Positions 29,658 through 42,981 of a stretch of 64,000 nt of DNA are shown here, piece after piece. Positions within the stretch are counted from its first letter, which is position 1; each line of letters begins with the position of its first letter. Position numbers and translations under genes: made by a program. A model generated the notes under the pieces. It had not been told where the DNA came from and did not search any database. It saw nothing but the letters and a program-made list of their open reading frames with translations. Location of the stretch: NCBI GenBank assembly GCA_963691815.1, contig OY829656.1, forward strand, positions 4,900,048-4,964,047, in the 5' to 3' direction. The stretch is from Echiichthys vipera. Lineage: Eukaryota; Chordata; Actinopteri; Perciformes; Trachinidae.

Positions 29658-31523
29658 AATCCAAGTGTTGCTGCTGCTGTCAAATAAAAACCCTGTTCAT
29701 CCAAAAAGGTATTTTTATATTTGCACACAGAGAGCTCCTTTCTTCCACCATTCTGATTTTATTGTTCCTGTTCAGACGTTTGTCGTGTGAGTTCCTGTAA
29801 ACATGGAGAACTCAGAAACACAATCACACGATATTTAAGGAATCAGCTGGGAACGCCGACCGTGACCTGGTTACTTAAACGCACGATATGTAATTTTCTG
29901 CCTCCATTGAAACAATAAGAAAGGAGTCCGTGCGGTGACGTGGTGAAGCAGCGTGGGATCATGGGAGTTGTTGTCTTCAAGTCCGTCAGCTTCTCCCAGT
30001 TAGGATTCCTTCAGTGTTCATCTCTCAAGAGGTTTTTTACCGAAGAGGTCTCCTCCGCTCCAAAACACACACCAGCTTATTAAAAAAACGGTAAAAACAC
30101 TGAAGCACAGCTTCACGTTAAAAATCTGTGCTTCACCGCTAAGGTTTGCTCAGTTTGTTTCTCTGACGACTTCAGATCCAGACGTCTGAGGACTAAAATC
30201 AGTTTCCCAGAATCAAATGTTCAGAGTCAAAAACCACAAAAAAACACAGTGTGTCATAAAAATGTGGGTCAAAAACTTCTGAAGCTTCTGGCACAAAGAG
30301 GATATGACGCCACTGACAGGCGACCAAATGTAACGGAGCTTTAACTTGAATAAAACGACACATTTCTCTGGTTTGAACGTTGTTGGAAACATTTGAGATG
30401 ATGTCCGAACACGACTCAACTAAATATAAAACATTGACTTAGTGGTTTTTAGACTTCATAATGCAGAAAAGTTACATATTGTACATTTAATCAACGTGCT
30501 CACCTCTGATCTTAGCATTTCTATTCACACGACCTGATCTCAGTCTGAAGTTTTTGTCTGGTAACACCTTGGATAATTAATGAAAGTGGAGTTTCAGGGT
30601 TTTTACGCATCAGCAGCGTCACTCTTGAAAGACGTGTGTGAGGAGGAGTGTGTGTGCAGCACTTCAGGTTCGTTGCACTTCCTGTCGTGTGTGTATTTTG
30701 GCGCTCAGAAGGCGGTGGAAGATGCATGAGGCGGCTCTACTACGACATATGTAGTTATTGTGTTACTGTGAAAGCATGCTTCATACGTAGCCAAAAAAAA
30801 GAAGTACTTATACTGTAATCTTGTACTACTTATGTGTACTTTTGTAGCAGAGCGAGGTCTATTTTAAAGGTATTTGAAGGAAAGTTGCACTAAACCAACG
30901 GAGAGCGCTTCGCTTGGAGCTGTTGTAAACTGGACAATCAGCAGGGTTCATGTACAGGTTTGGAAAAGTCTGGAAAATCCGTTTTATTACTTCTGTGTTT
31001 TGAAATGTTTCGGGGGTAAAACGTGCTCCGAAAGAGAAACGGAGAGAAAGACGTGAGAAGTGGGTGAAAACGTAACTGAACAAGTGTTCTAACCGCAGTT
31101 AATGTTCGGGTTATGACGCTACTTCCTTCCTGGCCGTGAGTCGGTAGAGATTAAAGTTAGTTTTCCTGTCGTGTAACTTTTAACATCCTTTGAGTTCATC
31201 GCGTTTGTTTGTAGGGATTTCGTTTGCAGAAGTAATCTCTAGTTTTGTGCCTTCACTGGAAAACTCCGTTGTCTGTATAACACTGTGCAAAATGCAATAC
31301 TGTGAAGAACTGGAGTACTTTTTATGTTGAAACTTGTCGGTCTGTGTGATAACCATCGAAGATTAAAGAACAAACGTGACACCAAGATTGTGACTGCCGT
31401 CTTTGGTTTTGTTCAAGTCATTTAAGTGCAAACTGTGATCTTTACATGTCACTGATGCGAGTTCAGTGCCCGGTTGCTTGGCTTCTGGGATTGTTGCTCG
31501 CGGTGTTGCCGTGCGGGACAAGT
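29658..31523. other. Intergenic, no gene recognised
   Basis: No exon or RNA gene recognised. A short CAGGGTTCATGTACAGG at about 30942 may be a fragment of the CAGGGTTCG MITE family. Confidence 0.4.
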
Positions 31524-31935
31524 ACCGTATTTTCCGCACTATAGGGCGCACCTAAAAACCTTCAAATGTCTCCAAAGCCGACAGTGCTCCTTATAACCCG
31601 GTGCTCCTTATATATGGACCAATATTGAGCCACAACAGGTCTCCAACTACGGTGAGCAGCCGCCGACTCTATTTTCCCCCATAGAAGAAGTAACGCGCGG
31701 TGCATGTTGAGATATACGACTGCGTGAAGCGTGCCGTTTCATTTCCATGTGTGTGTTTGTGTAAAGAGCCCAAAATGGCTCCTGTTAAGAGACACGCTTA
31801 CGACGCAGAGTTTACACTCAAGGCCATTAGTCACGCAGTACAACACGGGAATAGAGCAGCAGCCAGTATAGTGTGGTTTCAAGTTTCAAAATAAGACATT
31901 CATTGAAGGTGCGCCTTATAATGCGGAAAATACAG
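31524..31935 (+). mobile_element. Deleted pogo/Tigger transposon
   Basis: The left end TACCGTATTTTCCGCACTAT and right end GTGCGCCTTATAATGCGGAA / AATACAGTA are inverted repeats of the teleost Tigger type. About 410 bp long. It retains the first codons of a transposase, then jumps directly to the 3' end, so it is an internal-deletion derivative. Confidence 0.8.
31775..31894 (+). pseudogene. N-terminal fragment of a Tigger-type transposase
   Basis: ATG at 31775 opens MAPVKRHAYDAEFTLKAISH and AVQHGNRAAAS, the start of the helix-turn-helix DNA-binding region of pogo/Tigger (CENP-B-like) transposases. After ~31 residues the homology ends and the frame stops at 31894. The catalytic domain is missing. 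Confidence 0.65.
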
Positions 31936-33152
31936 TACACATTTATATTTACACACATTTACATTGATTGCTAACTTTTGATCAGTAGGACACACGTGTG
32001 GTTTTGATGTATCTTGGGGTTTAATTTCCGTTCTTGACCTCAGTTTGAACCTAAATATTGGGAAAACTTTGTTCAACAAAGAGAGTGTGAAGAATTTAAC
32101 CATAACAGCAGCAACATGGAAAGGTAGAGTGACTATTCACTGTAAGTTGAGGGCTGGTATTTGAGTTTCTTTGTTGCAGTACTCACAAATGGCCACTTGG
32201 CGTTGCTCTCCCCCTAACTGTAGCTTTTCCTCTGTTCACATCAGCATCAACTGGTGCCTCATTACATGAAAAAACCCCTAACTGCTTGTCCTATTTTAAC
32301 TTCAGTTTCATTTGTTTTTATTACACTTTCCATTGCAGAAGCAGCTCTTTAACTCTGTCCTGTCGTATCTCAGACATCCTACTTTATCTTACATTAAAGC
32401 TGCAGTAAGTAAAAAGCATAAAAACACACCTCCTGTCAAGAGGAGGTGCAGGAGCCTGGTCTTCTCTCACAACACTTGAATTAAAAATATGAGGAAACAT
32501 CATGGATTTTTTTCTCATCACAATAAATTAACTGTCCAGGTTTAAGAAATCCTAACTGGAACTAAAAACTTGATCTTTAAACTCGACTCGTCCTGTCAAG
32601 TCTGACTCTGTATTGGACTGTACAGGAGGCTGCCTGTGTCCATGACAACGGCTGTCTCACTTCACTGGTCACAGGCTCACATTAGCTAGCTTTCTGTAAT
32701 AAACAAGACCAACCTTTTTGGGAAGTTTTCCTTTCCTAAGTCCAGCTCCTTCTTTACTTGGTGCTCTTTGCCGAGCAGAACCCCGGTCAACGTTCTCCTT
32801 CCCTGTTAACTAATATTAGCAAAACACCAGCTAGCTTACACTGAGGAGAGTTAACCTTGATCTTCTCAGACTAGTGATAATTCATGTCATTTTAAAAGTA
32901 TGTCAGCACCAAATCTATTTCTCCTTCTCTAATGTTAGCACAGAAATAAGGAGACTTGGCTAAGCTGGTTGGGGATCCGACATTAAGCTAATTCCCATTA
33001 TTAGAAGCTATTTTTTAGCTGCCTAATTATCTACCGTTTTGCTAACAACCGCTAACAGGAAAGGGGAAAGTTGACCGAGGTTCTGTCAGGTACTAAACTT
33101 GCTCGGCTGTTATTAGAGCTACTTCCGGTTTAGGTAACTTGAATGCGGGCGT
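31936..33152. other. Intergenic, no gene recognised
   Basis: Many GCTAGC/TTAGC words but no array and no exon candidate. Confidence 0.4.
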
Positions 33153-33356
33153 ACCTATGTTCCCCGCTTTTCACAGAAAGGGTCCTATGTTCCCTGGTCT
33201 GTTACTTTTTCCAAAATCAGCACCGACTTTTCACGGCAAATATGCTTCTGTAGACCCTAACACTACCTCCTAACCATGACCGTAACCACTAACCCTAACA
33301 AAATGCGTATTGAAATCAGCGAAGGCGGAGGCTTGTGCGAACGGGGAACATAGGGA
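33153..33356. mobile_element. Short MITE with CTATGTTCCCC ends
   Basis: Left CCTATGTTCCCCGCTTTTC; right GAACGGGGAACATAGGG. These inverted ends bound ~200 bp with ACCCTAACACTACCTCC and ACCACTAACCCTAAC in the middle. It resembles a known teleost miniature element. Confidence 0.6.
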
Positions 33357-36229
33357 TGACCTTGCTTGAATGGGGAATAAATTATTTAATTGTGTGACTT
33401 GTGCTAAATGTCATCGGACGGGATGGATCCAATTCATTGTGCAGGGTGAAAAAATGTCCTCGCAGATTTACAGATGTCTCTTTGGCCGTTTTGTCAATGG
33501 GAAAAATGTATTTTTGAGCCCCATGGCATCACGTGACCATCGCAGAAGTTCCACCGTTTGGCCACTATGTCAAGTTGGCAATGATAAATTCTGACTTTTG
33601 GGTTTTTTTTAAGTGGAAACTTCCATCTCTGACTTCCATTAGCTCGATGTGCTGCGCAGCCTCCCAAAGCTTTGTTAGTGAACCCAAGACTGAACATTCA
33701 CCACTGTAACATATTTGTGTTCTCCCTCGAGCTTCGCATAGATTTCACTTTAGAGGCTGTCACCTTTTCCTGGGAAGCTGCGTTGTCATGGTGATCACTC
33801 TATTATGTTGTCAAACGTCATCCACACACACGCACAAACAAGCACGTTCAGATGAACACACGAGTAGGGTGGATTCAGCTGTGGCACCCCTCCGTTCCTG
33901 CTGTATTTGTGAAAATGCAAACTAATAATCAGATGTATTATTATGTAATAATTATACTATAGGACCGACTGATGATCTGCTCCCTTCTGGCTGTTGACTT
34001 AAGGTTTTATGGGCAAAAGACAATCAAGAGAATGACTGCATCAGGGAACGCCTTATTTTGAGGCTGTAGGGAAAGTCATTAGTCCTGCAGGTACATTAAA
34101 ATGTTCACCTGAAGTTTGCGTTAAAAGAAAAGTTATTACAGTTCCTCCTGAGGGGGACGTGAATGTAAACCGCATTTCATCACGATCCATCCAACAGTTG
34201 CTTAGAGACACTTAATTTCAACTATTTAACACAGTCTTAAGTGTTAACATTAAACTTTAACCCTGAAGTTTGATGAGGTTTGCTTTCATGCCAGCAAGCC
34301 AGGAGTCCTCTTCTCCACCAAATGTTCATTTTTCTCATTTTCCAAATGAAAATCTTCACGTTTCATGTTTTTTTTTAGTTGTTTCCTCTTTTTTTTTGAC
34401 CTAGTCCAGCGACACATCTGTGTATTGTGAAAACGAGCTGAAGGAGATGAACTTGAGGGCACGGCAGAATGTTAAATACCTTGTTATGTCACGGTTCCCG
34501 ACTGCATTACGGCGTGTCAATAAATACTGCAGGCTGCTGTTGATCTTTCAGAGAGAGAGTAAACACGATAACGCGACGCTTTGACGTCACGCCGCGCTCC
34601 CGCTTTGACCGTGAAAGCATCACTTTGACGTCGGACAATCTCTGCAGAGTAAACAGATTTCTTTCTGCGACCGTATCAGCGTGAGCATCTGCGGACTGTC
34701 ACCCCACAGGCACGACACGGGTCCGTGTTGTTGTACAGGGAGAGAGGAGGGAATGCACAAGGCTGATTTCACCAAAACAACACTGAAGGAAGCACTTTGT
34801 GAAAGCTTTGTAGCACTTTTTGCACTTCAAACATGCTGTTTGCAGTAGTTGTTGTGTGTTTTCTACCCAGTTTTCTACATTAAGGCGCTGATTCTGGTGT
34901 TATTGACGGCTCAACAGTTGTGAAACTCAGAGTTATACGTGATGTGCATGTGAAGCTTCCCTGTGGGATTCTTTAGCCTCCAGATCCAGTTTCCTGTCTT
35001 TACCCTGCGGACCAAAGACTCTGTCAAAAAACACATTTGGATCCACTCAAGTCGAAGTGTCTGAGGGACGACGGCACGCAACCCTCAGCATCAGCCGCGT
35101 TTAGCTTCTACTGCCACAGATCTGTGATCAGCAAAGTCATGGGGAGAAACAAAACGGCTGTGAAGTAGAAAACAGGTGGAAACTCGTGTGATTGATGATC
35201 TGAACGCACAGGAGCTTTTATGTATAGTTTTTTAAACCTGGAGGCTCTGAAACTTCATTTCTTTGTGTTGCATTTGTAGGTTTTGTGACTAGTGGTTGAT
35301 TAGTTAGATGTGGGAAGCTCGGTGAAGGCGATCTTTAATTCCCACGGTCCCTTTCACACGCAAATGAGTCGTCATCACGCGATGGGAGAAGCTGCCCTGC
35401 ATCAGAAACCTCACAGCTGAAGCTGCAGCTCAGCGGACCAATAAAAAGACGGGAGCGTTGCATCACTTCCTTTACTTCCACTGAAGTTTAAAAGCAGAAT
35501 GATTTACTGTAGCTGCATACACTTGACTATGTCTTTGACGGGGGGAAAAACAGGAGTTTTACTTAGTAAATATGAAGCAACAGTCGCTAGGGCTCATGGG
35601 TATTGTAGTATTTGGAGCGATCTGCCAAACCAACACATTATTTCTGAGAAACAGACGTTTAATACATTAAATATCCCCTCCTGACATGTTTTCAGACACT
35701 ACTTTGATCTTTGAATATTCACATATTGTCATGGAAACACTGGATCCGCGTACCGCGTCCATTCTCAGAGCATGTGACCTGGAGGCTTCACATTTCTGCG
35801 TCACACTTTTAGCACAAGTTTCATACTGAACCCTGATTGGCTCCACTGACTCTGCTGGTTGTGATGTCATGAATCCTGCAAGTCTATCGTCCAGTTGCTA
35901 AACTGAGATGAAACATGAGTTTGGAGAGAGACTTTGCTCCTTTAGTGGGTGAAAACAATCTGCACATAAACATCCAAATGAGGGAACAATAAGCAAAGTT
36001 GATTTGTGTTTCGGGGGACTTTTAAAAACTCGAAGCCAAATCATAAAAACCTGCAGCGTAGTTTAATTATCCAGGAGAAAAAACTACACTTCCTGTCTCC
36101 TAAATGGGCGTGGCCTCATTTAAAAGTGTTGAGAACGTCGTGTAGATGGATGAAAAGTTATCTGCAGTTAATTTATTTAGATTTTCTTTTGCGAACATTA
36201 GATATTTACACAGCTAAGAGCCATATTTA
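33357..36229. other. Intergenic, possible conserved element at 34480-34720
   Basis: No exon found. 34480-34720 is CpG-containing and non-repetitive with TGACGTCA-like words (CTTTGACGTCACGC, TTTGACGTCGG). It may be regulatory DNA in the ZNF365-ADO interval, but this is only a guess. Confidence 0.3.
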
Positions 36230-36237
36230 GCTGACGT

Positions 36238-36765
36238 TATCTCTAGCAGACGTTAGCTCTAGCAGAGGTTAGCTCTGGCTGACGTTAGCTCTGGCTGACG
36301 TGAGCTCTGGCTGACGTTAGCTCTGGCTGACTTTAGCTCTGGCTGACTTTAGTTCTGGCTGACGTTATCTCTAGCTGACGTTAGCTCTAGCAGACGTTAG
36401 CTCTGGCTGACGTGAGCTCTGGCTGACGTTAGCTCTAGCTGACGTTATCTCTAGCAGACGTGAGCTCTAGCTGACGTTATCTCTAGCAGACGTGAGCTCT
36501 AGCTGACGTTATCTCTAGCAGACGTGAGCTCTAGCTGACGTTAGCTCTAGCAGACTTGAGCTCTAGCTGACATTAGCTCTAGCAGACTTGAGCTCTAGCT
36601 GACATTAGCTCTAGCAGACGTGAGCTCTAGCTGACGTTAGCTCTAGCAGACGTGAGCTCTAGCAGACGTGAGCTCTAGCTGACGTTAGCTCTAGCTGACG
36701 TTAGCTCTGGCTGACGTGAGCTATGGCTGACGTTAGCTCTGGCTGACGTTAGCTCTAGCGGACTT
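36238..36765. repeat. 16-bp minisatellite
   Basis: About 32 units of TGACGTTAGCTCTAGC and variants (GCAGACGTGAGCTCTA, GCTGACTTTAGCTCTG). Unit variants are interleaved (CTAGC/CTGGC; GTTAG/GTGAG/GTTAT), with CTGGC types at both ends and CTAGC types in the middle. Confidence 0.95.
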
Positions 36766-37447
36766 AGCTGTGTTTCTCAAACAAAGTCCGCCTGAAAGTG
36801 ACAAAATGTTCTGAAGGTATGTGGCTTGTAAAAAAATAGGTCCAATATTACATCAGTGATTCTGGGGCAAAGGGATTGGTAATAATCTGTGTTCACGTTC
36901 AATTCTCCCATTGGAATAAATACACTCAGGACCCGCCGCATGTCTCACGAGGCCGCAACGTAACACACGTGAGGTAGATAAGGGAAATGACTATGAGTTG
37001 CATCGTCGTGCTCCTTAACCTTCTCTGGAGGAGATCATTAAAATAAACATTTCAAACTCCACAGTGTTATTATTCATAAGATAGGTTCAGGTCAGGTCCC
37101 CGTATGAACACATAAACAGGTGTTGCTTTCTCTTTAAAGATCTTTCTGGTGTAAAATTCCCTCTCTGTGTTTCTCTGCTGAGCTGCAGTGAAAGCACAGA
37201 AACAAAGAGTGACTTTTCTGCTAAAATGTCCAAATTATGGTTGTTGAAACCTCCTATCAACGTCATATGAACTTATTTTTAGTACAGAGGGAGGACTGTG
37301 TAGTTTGTCCCACATCGTTTACACTAGAACCCCATAATAATAAGGACGCACAGGACGAATGATTACAGCAAGCAAAACAGTTGTGTAGTCGACACACAAC
37401 AACATACAGGGCCTCTGCTGTTTGCTGTTGGGTTATAAATATACAGG
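36766..37447. other. Intergenic, nothing recognised
   Basis: Single-copy-looking DNA between a minisatellite and a long TG tract. Confidence 0.4.
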
Positions 37448-38087
<640 letters not shown>

Positions 38088-38382
38088 TTAATTAATTTAG
38101 CGCCTTCCTAGTCTTCTGACTACTCAAGGTGCTTTCACAGTGTTTGTCACATTCATCCATTCACACAGACATTCACACTGATGGCAGTGGACATCTACAG
38201 ACCATCTAATCTAACCATTCACATCACATTTACACACCCATGCTCAGCACAAGGAGCAATTCAGGTTTCAGTGTCTTGCCCAAGGACACTTCGACATGTG
38301 GACCGGGGGAGGTGGGGATTGAACTGCCGATCTCTCGAATAGAGGACGGCCCACTCTCTCACTGAGACACAGTCGCCCATTT
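38088..38382 (-). mobile_element. tRNA-derived SINE (minus strand)
   Basis: On the minus strand the head reads GGGCGACTGTGTCTCAGTGA, and a B-box-like GTTCAATCC lies at 38317-38325. Then come the familiar teleost body (TGTCCTTGGGCAAGACACTG, CATTCACACAGACATTCACA in reverse) and the tail CTAGGAAGGCGCTAAATTAA. The 3' end matches repeats that describe 'rapidly shared' LINE tails. Confidence 0.7.
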
Positions 38383-40479
38383 TTAATGAATGAAAGTTAC
38401 TGATTACTTTGCACAAGTGCTGTAGCTAAAGCTGGGGAAGGCGTCTTTCTGGAAATGGCATAAAAACAACAAAAACAACCCAAACCCCCCAAAAAACAAC
38501 ATAATTTACCTTTCACCCACCTTCACCGCTTTCATGCTAGTATTTCAACTACATCAGTGAGAGATATTCCAAAGACAATAACTGGACTAATTGTGACTGA
38601 AAGCATCCTGCTAATTGGGTCAGAAGAGTAGCTAATGTAAATAAAGACAATGTTAAAATCCTGGTCTCACACAGTCTACGGTTGCAGTACAAGCGACGGG
38701 TGCCACCACTTCCTGACAACTCACCTGAAGGAACAACAATGTTCTTGTACAGCAGAGTAAGTCGCTATATTGTTTTATTTTAAGCTAACGTTTAGTTTTG
38801 ACTCAATGGGAAAAGCCTAGCCGTAAGCTGTTAGCAACCTGCTAACCCCTCACCGCCGCCTACGGTTAGCAGAAGTTAATCTCTAAAACACTTTGCTGGT
38901 ATTGATTTGCAATAACTATATTTTACTGACCTTAATTGTTGTTGCCCATTTAAAAAACAAAAACAAGCGTTGTCATTGGACACATTAAAAGCAGAGAAAA
39001 GCTCAATTTTATCTTGATTTGGAGACAAAACACTTTTAATTTTAGCTAACTATTCCCACTGTTATCATAAATATTAGCTAATTTCCACTGTTTATGCATC
39101 AGTTATAAACTAAATATATATATAGTATATATAGTTATATAGTAACTATATCATTGATTTAGCCATTGCTGTTTCCACTCTCCATCCCTTGTAGACCTGT
39201 TGTATCTACTTTTCCATTACTTTTTTTTACTTTTTCCAGCAGAACAATCAAATTTAAACTAAAACAACTTTATTTATACCGACAGGACGATTCAGTTTGC
39301 AGCCTCAGTCACATAGAAACAAGAAACAACAACAAAGACACTTACAGAATCCACTCTGTCAGTACTGCAGGTTGGCAGAGGCAACCGGAGCTAGCAGCGT
39401 GTAACAACAGGAAATACATAATGAATAAATATCAATCACTTGCTTATTAGTTTATTGAGCGTTCAGCGTTATTGCAGGTTCATAAAGACAACTGCCATTA
39501 AAAACACTGAATCATTTGGCCGTTACAATATGTAAACAATAATAAATAGATGACAAAATGTTGATGCATTTATTCACTGACTATAAAATGTTATAATATT
39601 GATTTTTGTTTTGTTAAAAATTGTACATATAATGGATAAAAGATGCAGATACCATCACTGAATTGTTAAAAAGGGGTCGGATTAAATAGGTGAAAACTTC
39701 TTCCTGCTCCTTTTCAGACAGAATTAAATGTATAAATGTTGTTACAGGTTTTGTTTCTCTGTCTTATTTGTTAAACTAATGTAATTTTGTATACTTTTGT
39801 ATTCTTCTTTTCTTGACACATCCGAAATAAACTCATAAATTCGACATGTGCCACCAATCAGGCCCCAAAATCACGTCAGTGCTCTGCCTCCCACTGCTTC
39901 CTGTTTCCTGTTTGTCGCTGCTTTGATCACAGAAATAAACACAAATGCGTCTTTTAATAGTCCGACAAATCCCACCAAACCGAACTCTTTAGCAGGTTGA
40001 GTTTCCATGAAGTAGGCTGTCGTCGCTCTCTGTTTGTGAGCGCGTGTGTGTGGGTGGGTGTTTCCCAGTAGAGAGAGGTCCAAATGAACCGCCTACGTCT
40101 TTAGAATGAGGTGCCAAACATGGACGCCACAACAGCTGAGTCACCATCAAAGGCATGAGTCATTGTTCATCTTGTGGGAGCGAAAAGTGAGTTTCTCACC
40201 CACAAAGAAACAGAAATTACTGCTTTATTTTTTTACTTCACTTCCAACCGGATCGGTTTATGGAAAAGCAGTCAGGTGACCTTTTGACCTCACACGTACA
40301 AGGGTGCTTTTTTTAACTGGGGACTTCCTTTGTCAAAAGGAAAATGTAAAAACACACAAAAACTGACAGGAATTATTATAACCGTAACTCTGAAGCCATG
40401 TTGGCCAATCAGAACAGAAGACTGAAAATAAATTTGCCTATTGCAACTGTTTATTATCAGTTTTAGCTAACAATATCCT
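38383..40479. other. Intergenic; outlying units of the 33-bp repeat
   Basis: 39020-39180 contains TTTTAGCTAACTATTCCCAC and ATTAGCTAATTTCCACTGTT, diverged units of the minisatellite at 40480. Otherwise no gene or element is recognised. Confidence 0.45.
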
Positions 40480-41200
40480 CTGTTTATCATCACTTTTAGC
40501 TAATTATTTCCACTGTTTATCATCACTTTTAGCTAACTATTTCCACTGTTTATCATCACTTTTAGCTAACTATTTCCACTGTTTATTATCACTTTTAGCT
40601 AACTATTTCCACTGTTTATCATCACTTTTACCTAACTATTTCCACTGTTTATCATCACTTTTAGCTAACTATTTCCTCTGTTTATCATCACTTTTAGCTA
40701 ACTATTTCCACTGTTTATTATCACTTTTAGCTAACTATTTCCACTGTTTATCATCACTTTTACCTAACTATTTCCACTGTTTATCATCACTTTTAGCTAA
40801 CTATTTCCACTGTTTATCATCACTTTTAGCTAACTATTTCCTCTGTTTATCATCACTTTTAGCTAACTATTTCCACTGTTTATTATCACTTTTAGCTAAC
40901 TATTTCCACTGTTTATCATAACTTTTAGCTAACTATTTCCTCTGTTTATCATCACTTTTAGCTAACTATTTCCACTGTTTATCATCACTTTTAGCTAACT
41001 ATTTCCACTGTTTATCATCACTTTTAGCTAACTATTTCCACTGTTTATCATCACTTTTAGCTAACTATTTCCTCTGTTTATCATCACTTTTAGCTAACTA
41101 TTTCCTCTGTTTATCATCACTTTTAGCTAACTATTTCCACTGTTTATCATCACTTTTAGCTAACAATATCCAATGTTTATCCAACAGTGTTAGCTAACTA
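40480..41200. repeat. 33-bp minisatellite with higher-order pattern
   Basis: About 21 units of ACTGTTTATCATCACTTTTA + GCTAACTATTTCC. Variants TTATTATCAC, TTTTACCTAAC and CCTCTG recur in the same order (units 4-7, 8-12, 13-15), showing that multi-unit blocks were duplicated. Decayed units continue to about 41530. Confidence 0.95.
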
Positions 41201-42290
41201 TTTCCTCTGTGTATGCATAAGTTTTAGCTAACTATATCATTGGTTTAGCCATTGCTATTTCAACTATCCATCCTTGTAGACCTATTGTAACTACTTTTCC
41301 ATTACTTCTAGCTAACTGTTTCTTGGCTATTTCAACTATTTAAGCTATCCATTACTTTTATTTAAACGAGATAATCCCCTTTAGCTAACTATTTTTAACT
41401 TTTTATTCACTAGACCTACTTTAACTACATCAGTTTTTAATTTGAGCTATTATTTCATCTGTTTATCCATAAAGCTTACTAATTCAACTGCCTGTTTGTT
41501 ACTTTTAGCTAAAGCTAATGTTAGCTAAAACATGACTAGAAATTAAAACGCTAATTATAATCAACAGGGAATTATGGCTAGCAAACAACTGCTTATATCT
41601 CATAAAACCCTTAAGGTGTAAACACTGATGTTTGGTAAAGGTGTTTAAGTGTAGATGGCGGGATGTTAAAACAAATAAAAGTCATTGTCAGTGCAGTTGG
41701 GACCGGTGTATTTGAGTAATGACTGGGGGCAAAGAGCTCTAAAAGTTAAATATTCTGTGGCATGCTGGGTAATGTAGTGCATTGTCTCGGCAGTAAGTTT
41801 GATTTAAACGTAATTATATGTATTTACATGTTGGTCATCCTCGGTTATATGAAGCAATGTGACACGATTAACAACCAATTAGTCAATATTAGAATGAAAC
41901 ATTATTCGTGTCAGTGACCAGCGTATTTATGGCCGATTGACTACATGTCCCATGATGCACCTGTGCTCGGCGCTGTCTGGTGCGGACGTGTTCGACAGTT
42001 ATTCAAAGATGGGGCCCTGAGGTCGGTGAGACTGAGCACTTCGGAGTCAGACGCCGTGTAAGAGTCACCGCCACACGCTCCTATCGCTGTGTGAGGTCGT
42101 GTTGTTTGTTTACTTGTAAATAATTAAATGTTTACAAGCGGGAAAACAAGTAAACAGGAATGAATGAACACGTGATGAGGCAGAAAACACTCGGGTTCAA
42201 ACGGGCACTGAACGAAGAGGAGGAGAGAGAGGTGACGTCTCACTCCGCCGTCAATCCGGAGTCCGACCATAAGGAGGACTGAAGATGACC
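41201..42290. other. Decayed repeat units, then intergenic DNA
   Basis: Diverged TTTTAGCTAACTATTTC units fade out by about 41530. 41900-42080 is non-repetitive with CpGs. No gene. Confidence 0.4.
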
Positions 42291-42981
42291 TAAGTCTCAA
42301 ATAATAAATAAATAATAATAAAATAAATAAATGCATAAATAAATAAATTAATTATATATTTATAATTAATGTATAAATGCATAAAGAAATAAATAAATTG
42401 TATATATATATATAATAAATGTATACAGGAATATATAAAAAATGTATACATTTATACAGAAATTAATAAATAAAGTAATTATTAAATGTATAAATACATG
42501 AATAAATAAAATGATATATATAATAAATACAAGTAAATATAAATATATACATGCATACAGAAATAAATATATGTATAAATACATGAATAAATAAAACAAT
42601 ATATACCTAATAAATGTATAAATTATACAGAAAAATACATAAATAAATAAATGTATACATACATTCAGGAATGAATAATTCATGTATAATTTATAAAATA
42701 ATTTTAAAAAGGTATAAATGAATGTATAAAAACAAAGGAATAAATAAATAAAATAATAAATAAATGCATATATAGAATAAATCAATGCTTTTAACTTATT
42801 TCTACATTTTTGTTCGCCTGCATTTATTTATTTATTTGTATGTGTATTTCTGTGTCTGTATGTTAATGAGGTAGGAGGACCCATTTATGGATGCATTTAT
42901 ATATTTATCCCTTTATTTCTGTATTCATTCATTCATTTGTATGTTTATTTGTTCATGCATGTATTTATTTATTGAGACTTA
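42291..42981. mobile_element. AATA/TTTA element with perfect 10-bp TIRs, copy 3
   Basis: Starts TAAGTCTCAA at 42291-42300 and ends with its exact reverse complement TTGAGACTTA at 42972-42981. Between them are an A-rich tetranucleotide array, the core TTAATGAGGTAGGAGGACCC at 42863-42882, and a T-rich array. This copy defines the ends best and may have TA at both boundaries. Confidence 0.75.

Noticed and set aside
33250..33300. CTAACCCTAAC stretch as interstitial telomere repeat
   Set aside because: Only one or two TAACCC units, part of the CTATGTTCCCC MITE.
42366..42785. 139-aa Tyr/Ile/Leu/Phe-rich minus frame resembling a membrane protein
   Set aside because: Translation of a tetranucleotide array inside an AATA/TTTA element.
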